Shown piece by piece: positions 37,526 to 45,077 of a stretch of 64,000 bases of DNA (position 1 is its first letter; every line of letters starts with the position of its first letter). Origin of the DNA: Rhizobium sp. CCGE531 (GTDB lineage: Bacteria; Pseudomonadota; Alphaproteobacteria; Rhizobiales; Rhizobiaceae). The stretch is taken from assembly GCF_003627795.1 (NCBI RefSeq), contig NZ_CP032684.1:721001-785000 (forward strand), read 5' to 3'. Under the pieces are notes generated by a model. The model was not told the DNA's origin. It saw only the letters and a program-made list of their open reading frames with translations, and searched no databases. The translations under genes were made by a program, and so were the position numbers.

Positions 37526-39484
37526 TCACTCGGCCGCGATCGCCGCCGAATTCTGGTCTTCTTCCATAAACGCTTCCGTGCGCGCTGGCAGCGCCGGCAC
37601 ATCCATATGGTCGGGTTCGAGCCCCTGCTTGGCCCGCGTCGCCATCATCTCGAAGGCGGTTTCCAGATGGTGCGTGAAGCGCTCCGCGTCGAAAAGCGGC
37701 TGGATGTAGCGATTGGCGGCGAGGGTTTCCTTGAACTGCGCGATACGCTCCGGCTGGCCGGCGAGCTCTACCGCCATGTCCTCATAGGCCTTGATGTCAT
37801 CGGCCACCAGTTCCGGCAGACCGATGGCGTTCAGAAGGCTTTCGCTGACGCGAGAGGCGAAATTGGTGCCCTTCACGGTGAGAACCGGCAGACCGCCCCA
37901 GAGCTGCTCCGACGTGGTCGTGTGGCCGTTGACCGGGAAAGTGTCGAGGCCGAGATCGGCCAGCTGCTGGCGATCGATGTGATCCTCGTAGCGAATACGT
38001 GTGGTGAAGACGACGCGCTTGCGGTTGATGCCGTGGGCTTCCAGGCGCGACCAGATGTTGGCCTCCGCCCGAGGACCGTTGCAGAGCAGCCAGAGCACGC
38101 TGTTCTTGCTGCGCTTCAGGATGTTGCTCCACACGTCCATCATCTGCGAGGTGATCTTGCGGTTGCCGTTGAACGAGGCGAAGACGAAGGCGTCTTCGGG
38201 CAGCCCATGCTGCGCGCGGGTCGTCGGCCGCGGCTTCGGGCGATATAGCGGATCGTTCGGCTGATAGCACTCGGGCAGGCGGCAGAACTTCTCGTGGAAA
38301 TGCGGCTTCGAATGATCCGGCAGCACATATTGATCGCCGATGATGTAGTCGAGGTCGATATTGACGACAGAGCCGGGAAAACCGAGCCAGGAAACATGGA
38401 TCGGTGCTGCCATATGGTTGAGGATAGGCGCGCGGCTTCCTTTGGTGTGCCCCTTGAGATCGACAAGAATGTCGATATTCCGGGCGCGGATCGCCTCTGC
38501 CGCGCCCTGGTCGGACAGACCGCGAACGTCGACCATCGTTCCCCACTTCTGATGGTCGAACCCCTGTTCCTTCTGGGAAACGAGATCGGAATGGTCGAAG
38601 AGGGTGATCTCGAACCGATCCCTGTCGTGCAGCTCCAGGGTCCGCTGTATCAACTTCATCGTCGCGTGGCCAGGCCAGAAATCGGACGAGAGATAGCCGA
38701 CGCGGATCTTGTTGCTCCAGGCGTGTGGCAACTTGCGACGAGCCTCGGCATGGCCGGCGGGCAGGGGTTTGGTGTCGTGGACCGCATGCTTGTTAATTGC
38801 TTCGTCGCCACACCAATGCAGGTGGAAGAAGGGGTTGTCCGGGATCACGTAGTCGAGATTGCCCTTTGCCAGGGCCGCTGAAATCGGCGCCATGTACCTG
38901 TCGACGGCAGCGAGATCGGATATTTCGCGAGCAAAGATCAGATGGAGAATGCGAGTGACGATACTGTCGGGATGTTTCTTGAACAGCGTCGTAACGAGGT
39001 GTCGGTTGCTTTCGTCATAGAGATCGTCGGTGAGCAGTTTCGCTGCCATGAGCCGATGCTTGAGCTCCGGTCCTTCGACCAGTACCGTCTTGAAGCCGGT
39101 CAGGAGCTCTTTCTGCTGTCGGCTCAGGAAAATGCGAACGAGGATGAAGGCAAGCTCTGGGTCCTTGAACGCCATTGGAAGGATCAGGCTTCCCACGGCA
39201 AGAGCCTGTTCGTCATTGCCGCAATCGTTGTGCAGCAACAGGGCTTCGCGAAGATAGTCGTCGCGCTGCGGCTTTTGCCGGCCCGCCAGCTCATAGGCGC
39301 TCGCCGCATCCGATCTGAACCCGAGCTTGAGCAGTGTTTTTGCCAGCAACGCATAGATCTTGGGCGATCTGTCGACGTTAAGCAACTCGTTCAGCGTTTC
39401 GAGTGCGCGTGTATATTGCCCCTTTTGATAGAAGCCGGACGCCGTCACAAAGGCATTTTTCGTATTCACGAGCAAGAACTCCAA
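37526..39484 (-). CDS. OGT/SPINDLY-like protein O-glycosyltransferase (GT41) with TPR-like N-terminus
   Basis: The 652-residue protein has TPR-like helices (about residues 1-200) and a GT41 catalytic region. The N-lobe has KIRVGYLSSDFWPGHATMKL, with a histidine at the OGT active-site position, then DILVDLKGHTKGSRAPI and APIHVSWLGFPGS. The C-lobe has FNGNRKIT and DTFPVNGHTTTSEQLWGGLP followed by VLTVKGTNFASRVSESLL. Such enzymes transfer GlcNAc or fucose to Ser/Thr of proteins. It is divergent from flaA (319-base gap), so flagellin is an attractive acceptor; this is inference. There is no signal peptide, so it is cytoplasmic. Confidence 0.9.
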   Translation of the reverse strand: MEFLLVNTKNAFVTASGFYQKGQYTRALETLNELLNVDRSPKIYALLAKTLLKLGFRSDAASAYELAGRQKPQRDDYLREALLLHNDCGNDEQALAVGSLILPMAFKDPELAFILVRIFLSRQQKELLTGFKTVLVEGPELKHRLMAAKLLTDDLYDESNRHLVTTLFKKHPDSIVTRILHLIFAREISDLAAVDRYMAPISAALAKGNLDYVIPDNPFFHLHWCGDEAINKHAVHDTKPLPAGHAEARRKLPHAWSNKIRVGYLSSDFWPGHATMKLIQRTLELHDRDRFEITLFDHSDLVSQKEQGFDHQKWGTMVDVRGLSDQGAAEAIRARNIDILVDLKGHTKGSRAPILNHMAAPIHVSWLGFPGSVVNIDLDYIIGDQYVLPDHSKPHFHEKFCRLPECYQPNDPLYRPKPRPTTRAQHGLPEDAFVFASFNGNRKITSQMMDVWSNILKRSKNSVLWLLCNGPRAEANIWSRLEAHGINRKRVVFTTRIRYEDHIDRQQLADLGLDTFPVNGHTTTSEQLWGGLPVLTVKGTNFASRVSESLLNAIGLPELVADDIKAYEDMAVELAGQPERIAQFKETLAANRYIQPLFDAERFTHHLETAFEMMATRAKQGLEPDHMDVPALPARTEAFMEEDQNSAAIAAE

Positions 39485-39722
39485 GCGATATGTTGACCGG
39501 CTCCCGATTAAGGTCGAGGGCCCGGCATCATGGATTCGCCTGATGATCCCTCACGTAGCTTGCCTGAAACCGAAGCAACGATTGAAAACGCCTTTACGCA
39601 TTTTTAGCCACGTTCAGGACATGCGGTTCCCGACGGCCCCGCGTTTAAGAAATTGGCAAGCAATGGGTGCGACCTTCCTCGCAACATGACGGGTTTGGTC
39701 CTCCAGGAAAATGGATCGAGGG
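39485..39722. other. Divergent intergenic region between the GT41 gene and flaA
   Basis: Together with the flaA leader, 319 bases separate the two divergent start codons. Promoters for both directions must lie here, but no clear -35/-10 pair was seen. The TTAAC clusters found before flaB and flaD are absent. Confidence 0.5.
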
Positions 39723-39803
39723 GCATGAAGCTGCTCCGTCATCGCCGGTATTTCCAGTCCGGTATGTCCTCCTTTCGTATCCAGTTTCCAGGGGACACAC
39801 TCA
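39723..39803 (+). promoter_or_regulatory. Conserved flagellin leader motif (flaA copy)
   Basis: The 81 bases before the flaA ATG contain GCATGAAGCTG, then CCGG...TCCGG, then ATGTCC and a purine-rich AGGGGA ribosome binding site. The same order of elements lies before flaB and flaD, with a partial copy before flaC. It could be a promoter element plus a structured 5' leader; FlbT is a known binder of flagellin mRNA leaders in Caulobacter. Confidence 0.55.
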
Positions 39804-40715
39804 ATGACCAGCATTATCACCAACAACTCCGCAATGGCCGCTCTCCAGACGCTGAAGAGCATCAGCGGCAACCTGCAACAGACGCAGAGCCACGTATCGT
39901 CCGGCCTGCGCATCTCCAAGGCTTCCGACAACGCCGCTTACTGGTCGATCGCCACCAGCATGAAGTCCGACAACAGCGCCATCGGCGCCGTTTCCGACGC
40001 TCTCGGCCTCGGCGCCGCCAAGGTTGACACGGCATCGACCGCTGTCACCAGCGCGATCGACATCGTCGGCCAGATCAAGAACAAGCTTGCCACCGCCATG
40101 GAAGGTTCGGTTGACAAGAAGTCTGTTCAGGAAGAAATCGGCCAGCTGCAGCAGCAGCTGCAGAGCGTCGCCCAGTCGGCTTCGTTCAACGGCGAAAACT
40201 GGGTCATGGCTCAGAGCGGCGACTCCGCTTCGGTCGTCTCGTCCTTCATCCGCGGCACCAACGGCAGCGTTTCGGTCAGCACGACCTCTTACGCCTTCGA
40301 CTCCAGCGCAACCGGCAACGTTCTGTTCGGCTCAAGCGGTGGCACGATCGACACGACTTCGGGCATCCTGGGTACGTCGGATGGTTCGGTTGGCGCTTCG
40401 GTCTTCAGCCTCGACATCTCCAGCATGACTGGCGGCCAGATCTCCAGCGCCCTGAACATGGTTCAGACCGCTCTGAACTCCATGACCAGCATGGGTTCGA
40501 AGCTGGGTTCGATCTCCAGCCGCATCGACCTGCAGACGAGCTTCGCTTCCTCGCTCTCCAACTCGATCCAGTCGGGCGTCGGCAAGCTGGTTGACGCCAA
40601 CATGGAACAGGAATCGAGCAAGCTGTCCGCTCTGCAGACGCAGCAGCAGCTGGCCGTCCAGTCCCTGTCGATCGCCAACTCCTCGACCCAGTCGATCCTC
40701 TCCCTCTTCCGTTAA
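39804..40715 (+). CDS. flaA: Flagellin FlaA
   Basis: The 303-residue filament protein has the conserved N-terminal helix region (MTSIITNNSAMAALQTLKSI, then SSGLRISKASDNAAYWSIAT) and the C-terminal region (GVGKLVDANMEQESSKLSAL, QSLSIANSSTQSILSLFR). The middle is short and Ser/Thr-rich. It is an agrobacterial/rhizobial complex-filament flagellin, about 93% identical to FlaB in this window (20 differences in 303). It is followed by a strong terminator, so it is its own transcript. Confidence 0.96.
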   Translation: MTSIITNNSAMAALQTLKSISGNLQQTQSHVSSGLRISKASDNAAYWSIATSMKSDNSAIGAVSDALGLGAAKVDTASTAVTSAIDIVGQIKNKLATAMEGSVDKKSVQEEIGQLQQQLQSVAQSASFNGENWVMAQSGDSASVVSSFIRGTNGSVSVSTTSYAFDSSATGNVLFGSSGGTIDTTSGILGTSDGSVGASVFSLDISSMTGGQISSALNMVQTALNSMTSMGSKLGSISSRIDLQTSFASSLSNSIQSGVGKLVDANMEQESSKLSALQTQQQLAVQSLSIANSSTQSILSLFR

Positions 40716-40764
40716 TAGGAAGCACCGGCGCTCCGCGTTGGTCGAAAATCCTAAACAACAAGTT

Positions 40765-40796
40765 AACCGCGCCTATCTAAGGCGCGGTTTTTTTTA
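40765..40796 (+). terminator. Intrinsic terminator after flaA
   Basis: A 9-bp stem (AACCGCGCC / GGCGCGGTT) with a 7-base loop is followed by a run of eight or more Ts. It ends the flaA transcript before flaB. Confidence 0.93.
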
Positions 40797-40827
40797 TATT
40801 TTCTGGCTCAAAGCGGTTCAGCTTTTC

Positions 40828-40892
40828 TTAACCATATTGCTGTTTCTTAGGACCATCGAAGCGGCGAGTTAACCTTAACGATTTTGGTTAAT
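40828..40892 (+). promoter_or_regulatory. TTAACC cluster upstream of flaB
   Basis: TTAACC occurs at 40828-40833 and 40869-40874, TTAACG directly after it, and the inverse GGTTAA at 40886-40891. The cluster ends just before the flagellin leader motif. It resembles the clusters before flaD and icpA and may bind a flagellar activator such as Rem; this is inference. Confidence 0.45.
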
Positions 40893-40894
40893 AG

Positions 40895-40970
40895 GCATGA
40901 TGCTGAATGCCGTTACCGGTTTTAGGTCCGGAATGTCCCTTATTTAACCACTGCCAAAGGGGCAAATATC
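40895..40970 (+). promoter_or_regulatory. Conserved flagellin leader motif (flaB copy)
   Basis: The 76 bases before the flaB ATG carry GCATGATGCTGAATGCCGTT, then CCGGTTTTAGGTCCGGAATG TCCCTT, then CAAAGGGGCA as ribosome binding site. The element order and spacing match the flaD leader almost exactly (75 bases). Confidence 0.6.
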
Positions 40971-41882
40971 ATGACGAGCATTCTTACCAACAACGCCGCA
41001 ATGGCTGCTCTCCAGACGCTGCGCAGCATCGGCTCCAACCTGCAGCAGACGCAGAGCGCCGTGTCTTCCGGCCTGCGCATCTCCAAGGCTTCCGACAACG
41101 CCGCTTACTGGTCGATCGCCACCAGCATGAAGTCCGACAACAGCGCCATCGGCGCCGTTTCCGACGCTCTCGGCCTCGGCGCCGCCAAGGTTGACACTGC
41201 AACCACCGCCGTCACCAGCGCCATCGACATCGTCGGCCAGATCAAGAACAAGCTCGTCACCGCCATGGAAGCGTCGGTCGACAAGAAGTCTGTTCAGGAA
41301 GAAATCGGCCAGCTGCAGCAGCAGCTGCAGAGCGTCGCCCAGTCGGCTTCGTTCAACGGCGAAAACTGGGTCATGGCTCAGAGCGGCGACTCCGCTTCGG
41401 TCGTCTCCTCCTTCATCCGCGGCACCAACGGCACCGTTTCGGTCAGCACGACATCTTACGCCTTCGACTCCAGCGCAACCGGCAACGTTCTGTTCGGCTC
41501 AGCCAGCGGCGCGATCGACACGACTTCGGGCATCCTGGGTACGTCGGATAGTACGGTTGGCGCTTCGGTCTTCAGCCTCGATATCTCCAACATGACTGGC
41601 GGCCAGATCTCCAGCGCCCTGAACATGGTTCAGACCGCTCTGAACTCCATGACCAGCATGAACTCCCGCCTCGGCTCGATCTCCGGCCGCATCGACCTGC
41701 AGACGAGCTTCGCTTCCTCGCTCTCCAACTCGATCCAGTCGGGCGTCGGCAAGCTGGTTGACGCCAACATGGAACAGGAATCGAGCAGGCTGTCCGCTCT
41801 GCAGACGCAGCAGCAGCTGGCCGTCCAGTCCCTGTCGATCGCCAACTCCTCGACCCAGTCGATCCTCTCCCTCTTCCGTTAA
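40971..41882 (+). CDS. flaB: Flagellin FlaB
   Basis: A 303-residue filament protein nearly identical to FlaA (20 substitutions, mostly conservative). Differences cluster in the first 30 residues and in three short stretches: about residues 176-182, 194-195 and 232-245. The rest of the genes match for long exact nucleotide runs, including synonymous sites, suggesting recent duplication or gene conversion. It has its own leader motif upstream and a terminator downstream. Confidence 0.96.
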   Translation: MTSILTNNAAMAALQTLRSIGSNLQQTQSAVSSGLRISKASDNAAYWSIATSMKSDNSAIGAVSDALGLGAAKVDTATTAVTSAIDIVGQIKNKLVTAMEASVDKKSVQEEIGQLQQQLQSVAQSASFNGENWVMAQSGDSASVVSSFIRGTNGTVSVSTTSYAFDSSATGNVLFGSASGAIDTTSGILGTSDSTVGASVFSLDISNMTGGQISSALNMVQTALNSMTSMNSRLGSISGRIDLQTSFASSLSNSIQSGVGKLVDANMEQESSRLSALQTQQQLAVQSLSIANSSTQSILSLFR

Positions 41883-41891
41883 TAGGAAGCA

Positions 41892-41966
41892 CCGGCGCAT
41901 CGCGCCGGATGACAGCAAGAGACAAGACCTTCGCCGCGCCTTCCCCGGAAGGCGCGGTTTTCTTTT
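41892..41966 (+). terminator. Two hairpins after flaB, the second an intrinsic terminator
   Basis: A 7-bp hairpin (CCGGCGC / GCGCCGG, 41892-41908) is followed by a 9-bp stem (CCGCGCCTT / AAGGCGCGG, 41934-41957) with a T-rich tail to 41966. The second is the probable terminator of flaB. It lies 28 bases before the end of the convergent ATP-grasp gene. Confidence 0.85.
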
Positions 41967-41993
41967 TGGCCCGGCGCATCGGTGCCGACCGGC

Positions 41994-43256
41994 TCAGGAC
42001 GCCTTTGCCAGGGTCGCGGCAGCCCTTTGCCTGACGGCATCGACGAAGCCATCGAACAGTTTGCGCATGGCGACCTGCTTGTAGGGATAGATGATCGGAT
42101 CATCCATGTCGTGGACCACCATTGCGACATCGAGCTCGAACACCAGCAGACGTCCGTCGGGAAGTTCCGCGCAGTCGATGCCGAAATAGTCGAGCTGGAT
42201 ATAGCGGCAAAGGGCTGCGAAGCTTTCCTTGTGGCGCACGGCGAAATCCTGATCGAAATTTTCCATCCATGCCTGCTCGACGGCGCGTTTTGCCGCGCTC
42301 TGCGCCATGCCGGCGCTCAGATAATGCACGATCCAATGGTCTGAGAGCGCCATGTGGCTTGCGAAAGCCTTGCCGTCGATGAACACGACGCGCTGCTTGT
42401 TGTAGAGGCCGTCAGTACCGCGAAAATCGATGAAGGGCGCGACGTAGAGTTCCGGAACGGGCTGGGCCTCCAGAAAGGCGGCAAGCTCGGCGGAGTCGGT
42501 GATGCGTTCCATGCCGTTGCCGGCATGCGTGCTGATCGGGCGCACGACGAGCGGGTAGGCGAGGCCGGGAGCGCAATCGTCCAGTCGCCTCGCGCGCGCT
42601 GCGACTGCCGTAAGATCGGCGTGCGATACGCGGTAGGTAAAGGGCGAGAGGATGGAGGGCTCATTCGCCAACATGCTGCTGACGCCGTCGCGCGTCAGCC
42701 TGGCGATCAGTTCCGGATTGCAATTCATCACCGGACCGTCGAATTTGGCAAGCAGCGCCTGCATATGGGCGAGCAGAGGGGCGTTTTCGGTCGATTCGCC
42801 AATCGCCATGAAGGCGACGTCATGGTCCGGCAGATCAGCGAGCACGGATGTCTCCAGGTCGACATAGCGCAGCCACAGTACGCAGTCGCTGCCCGCCAGC
42901 AGAAAATCCAGCGGTGTATTGGCCATGAAATCGCCCTCGGTGACGAAAGCCAGCAGCCGTGGTCCCGCTCCATCGCCATGAACTATGCAGAAGTCACGGC
43001 GCATCTGCACGGCGCTCTTCAGGATCTGGCGGGCCTCGTCGCCACGGGCGAGGGTTTGAAGGATGATCGCCATGTCCAACAGCGCGGCGGCGTCGGTTGG
43101 ATCCGCCGTCACGCGTTGCATGAGCTCGCTCCAGAGCGGGGCGACGTCGTGGCCGGCATAGACGAGCGAGACTATTCTCTGCATGCCGAGAATTCGAGCG
43201 CCGACCGGCATGTTCAGTGGGGCCGGATCGGCCATGGGGGCTTTGGTCATCAGCAT
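41994..43256 (-). CDS. ATP-grasp-domain protein with TPR-like N-terminus, function unknown
   Basis: This 420-residue protein starts at ATG 43256, within the stop of the decarboxylase gene (ATGCTGA), so the two are translationally coupled. Residues about 15-70 look like a TPR helix pair (DAAALLDMAIILQTLARGDE). The C-terminal half resembles an ATP-grasp ligase: PLVVRPISTHAGNGMERI (nucleotide loop), a strand before HWIVHYLSAGM, and DYFGIDCAELPDGRLLVFEL followed by D, where E and D would bind metal. ATP-grasp enzymes usually join a carboxylate to an amine or thiol. The substrate is unknown. Confidence 0.75.
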   Translation of the reverse strand: MLMTKAPMADPAPLNMPVGARILGMQRIVSLVYAGHDVAPLWSELMQRVTADPTDAAALLDMAIILQTLARGDEARQILKSAVQMRRDFCIVHGDGAGPRLLAFVTEGDFMANTPLDFLLAGSDCVLWLRYVDLETSVLADLPDHDVAFMAIGESTENAPLLAHMQALLAKFDGPVMNCNPELIARLTRDGVSSMLANEPSILSPFTYRVSHADLTAVAARARRLDDCAPGLAYPLVVRPISTHAGNGMERITDSAELAAFLEAQPVPELYVAPFIDFRGTDGLYNKQRVVFIDGKAFASHMALSDHWIVHYLSAGMAQSAAKRAVEQAWMENFDQDFAVRHKESFAALCRYIQLDYFGIDCAELPDGRLLVFELDVAMVVHDMDDPIIYPYKQVAMRKLFDGFVDAVRQRAAATLAKAS

Positions 43257-44737
43257 TGCGGAAGATCCTGTTGGGAGCCGATTGTCAAAACGCTCCGAAC
43301 GAGCGCGTCGATATCCGTCTGTCGCGTACGGTGGTTTACGATCGCCGCGCGGATTGCCGGCTGACCGTTCAGATGGGTCAGGGACGGAGCGACCCGGCCT
43401 TCGGCGTGGAGACGCTCGACGATCTGGGAATTGACGGATGCCGGCATTGTTCCGTCGGCTCCGACATAGGCGAAGCAGACGATGTTGAGGGCGACGGGCG
43501 CGAGCAATTTCAGCGCAGGCTCCTGCTCGATCCGTCGCGCAAGCTCGCGTGCCAGCATGCAGTTGGCGCTCATTGCCTCCCCCAACGCTTTGACGCCATA
43601 AGTTTTGAGCGTGAACCAGGTCTTCAGCGCCCTGAAGCCACGCGAAAGATCCGGGCCGTAGTCGCAGGGCCACCAATCTCCGCCTGCAAGCCCGGTCGCC
43701 GCCCGGCTGAGATAGGCGGCATCCGAAGCAAAGGTTTGCCGCTGCCACTCGCTGTGGCGCACTAGGAGGAAGCCGGCATCATAGGGTACCTGGCCCCACT
43801 TGTGGAAATCGAAAGCAAGCGAATCGCAGGTTTCGATCCCCGCAAACAAAGGTGCGAGCTCGTCGTTAAGAATGCCAAGCGCGCCGAGCGCGCCGTCGAC
43901 GTGAAAATGAAGATCATAGGTGTCGGCAATGCCGCGCAAGGCGGCGAGATCGTCGACGGCGCCGGTGTTGACCGTTCCCGCGCTGCCGATGAGGAGGAAT
44001 GGCATGAAGCCGTCCTGTCTGTCGCGCAGGATCACCTGCTCCAGCGCATCAAGATCGATCCGGCCAAGGGCGTCGACCGGAATGCGCCGCAGCTGATTGC
44101 TGCCGATGCCGGACATTTCGAAGGCGCGCGGAACGCAACCATGCACCTCGCTCGACGCATAGGCGACCAGAGGGGATTCGTCGGACAGGCCGGTTGCGCG
44201 CACATTACGGCCGAGCTTGCGGCATCTGGCGATTTGCACCGCAACGAAATTGGCCTGCGATGCGCCGGTCAGGAATATGCCGCCGGCCGTTTCCGGGAAG
44301 GAGAAGATCTGGCGCGTCCAGCGGACGATCTGGCGCTCGACCTCGATCGGCATGTGGTCGCGTCCGCCGAGATTGGCATTAAGCCCGCCGGCCAGCATTT
44401 CGGCCAGCATGCCGGCGACGGTGCCTCCGCCCTGGACCCAGCCCATGAAGCCGGGATGGGTGTTGCCGCTGCCGTAGGGCAGGACGTTTTCCCGGAAGAT
44501 GGCATGGACTTCAGCCAGATCACTGGCCTCCACGGGCAACGGCGCATCGAACAAGGCACGGGCGGAGGCGGGAGCATGTTGCCAAACCGGCTTCGTGCCG
44601 AGCGTCTCGAGATGATCGAGCATGTCGTCAAGCATCTGGTGACCCTGTTTGCGCAGGGCCTGCCAGTCGTCCGGGTCGAGGCTTGTTCGCTCATGGCGAT
44701 CAACTGCCGCTCGTCCGGCGTCCTGCAAACTGAACAT
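43250..44737 (-). CDS. PLP-dependent group II amino acid decarboxylase
   Basis: A 495-residue enzyme of the aromatic-L-amino-acid/glutamate decarboxylase group. Signatures: GNTHPGFMGWVQGGGTVAGM, GIFLTGASQANFVAVQIAR, HFHVDGALG (aspartate contacting the PLP ring) and SLAFDFHKWGQVPYDAGFLL, whose lysine forms the Schiff base. It would turn an amino acid into an amine; the substrate cannot be told. ATG 44737 is used since GAGG lies 6 bases before it; longer starts exist. It is divergent from flaD and coupled to the ATP-grasp gene. Confidence 0.9.
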   Translation of the reverse strand: MFSLQDAGRAAVDRHERTSLDPDDWQALRKQGHQMLDDMLDHLETLGTKPVWQHAPASARALFDAPLPVEASDLAEVHAIFRENVLPYGSGNTHPGFMGWVQGGGTVAGMLAEMLAGGLNANLGGRDHMPIEVERQIVRWTRQIFSFPETAGGIFLTGASQANFVAVQIARCRKLGRNVRATGLSDESPLVAYASSEVHGCVPRAFEMSGIGSNQLRRIPVDALGRIDLDALEQVILRDRQDGFMPFLLIGSAGTVNTGAVDDLAALRGIADTYDLHFHVDGALGALGILNDELAPLFAGIETCDSLAFDFHKWGQVPYDAGFLLVRHSEWQRQTFASDAAYLSRAATGLAGGDWWPCDYGPDLSRGFRALKTWFTLKTYGVKALGEAMSANCMLARELARRIEQEPALKLLAPVALNIVCFAYVGADGTMPASVNSQIVERLHAEGRVAPSLTHLNGQPAIRAAIVNHRTRQTDIDALVRSVLTIGSQQDLPQC

Positions 44738-45002
44738 CTCAACCTCGTCTATGGCCGGCCGCATCGACGCTGCCGTCGGAATGCCCGTGAAGGGTGATCG
44801 GCCGCTTCCCATCCGACATCGGACGGATCGCCGCCATGCTACGACGTCCAAGGTGGCGCGAGGCTGACTTGCGAGCCTGCCGGTCATCATCAGCATGAAT
44901 TCGTTAACTTTTGCTGGCGGCGTTAACCTTTTATTAACCCTAATGCTGTCAGTTGCAGCTAACGCAACGGTTGGTTAACCACTCCTAAGAGGCGGTTAAC
45001 AA
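44738..45002. promoter_or_regulatory. Divergent promoter region with TTAAC cluster (decarboxylase / flaD)
   Basis: With the leader, 340 bases separate the two divergent start codons. TTAAC motifs occur five times in 44903-45000: GTTAAC at 44903, GTTAACC at 44922, TTAACC at 44934, GTTAACC at 44974 and GTTAAC at 44995. Several are spaced 19-21 bases apart. It is a likely activator-binding region for flaD and perhaps for the decarboxylase operon. Confidence 0.5.
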
Positions 45003-45077
45003 GCATGAGGCTGATTGCCGTTCCCGGCCGCAGACCGGAATGTCCCTTCCAAATTCAGCCACAAGGGGCACCATCCA
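45003..45077 (+). promoter_or_regulatory. Conserved flagellin leader motif (flaD copy)
   Basis: The 75 bases before the ATG hold GCATGAGGCTGATTGCCGTT, then CCCGGCCGCAGACCGGAATG, TCCCTT and ACAAGGGGCA. The same elements lie upstream of flaB at nearly identical spacing, though the coding parts of the two genes have diverged more. Confidence 0.6.
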
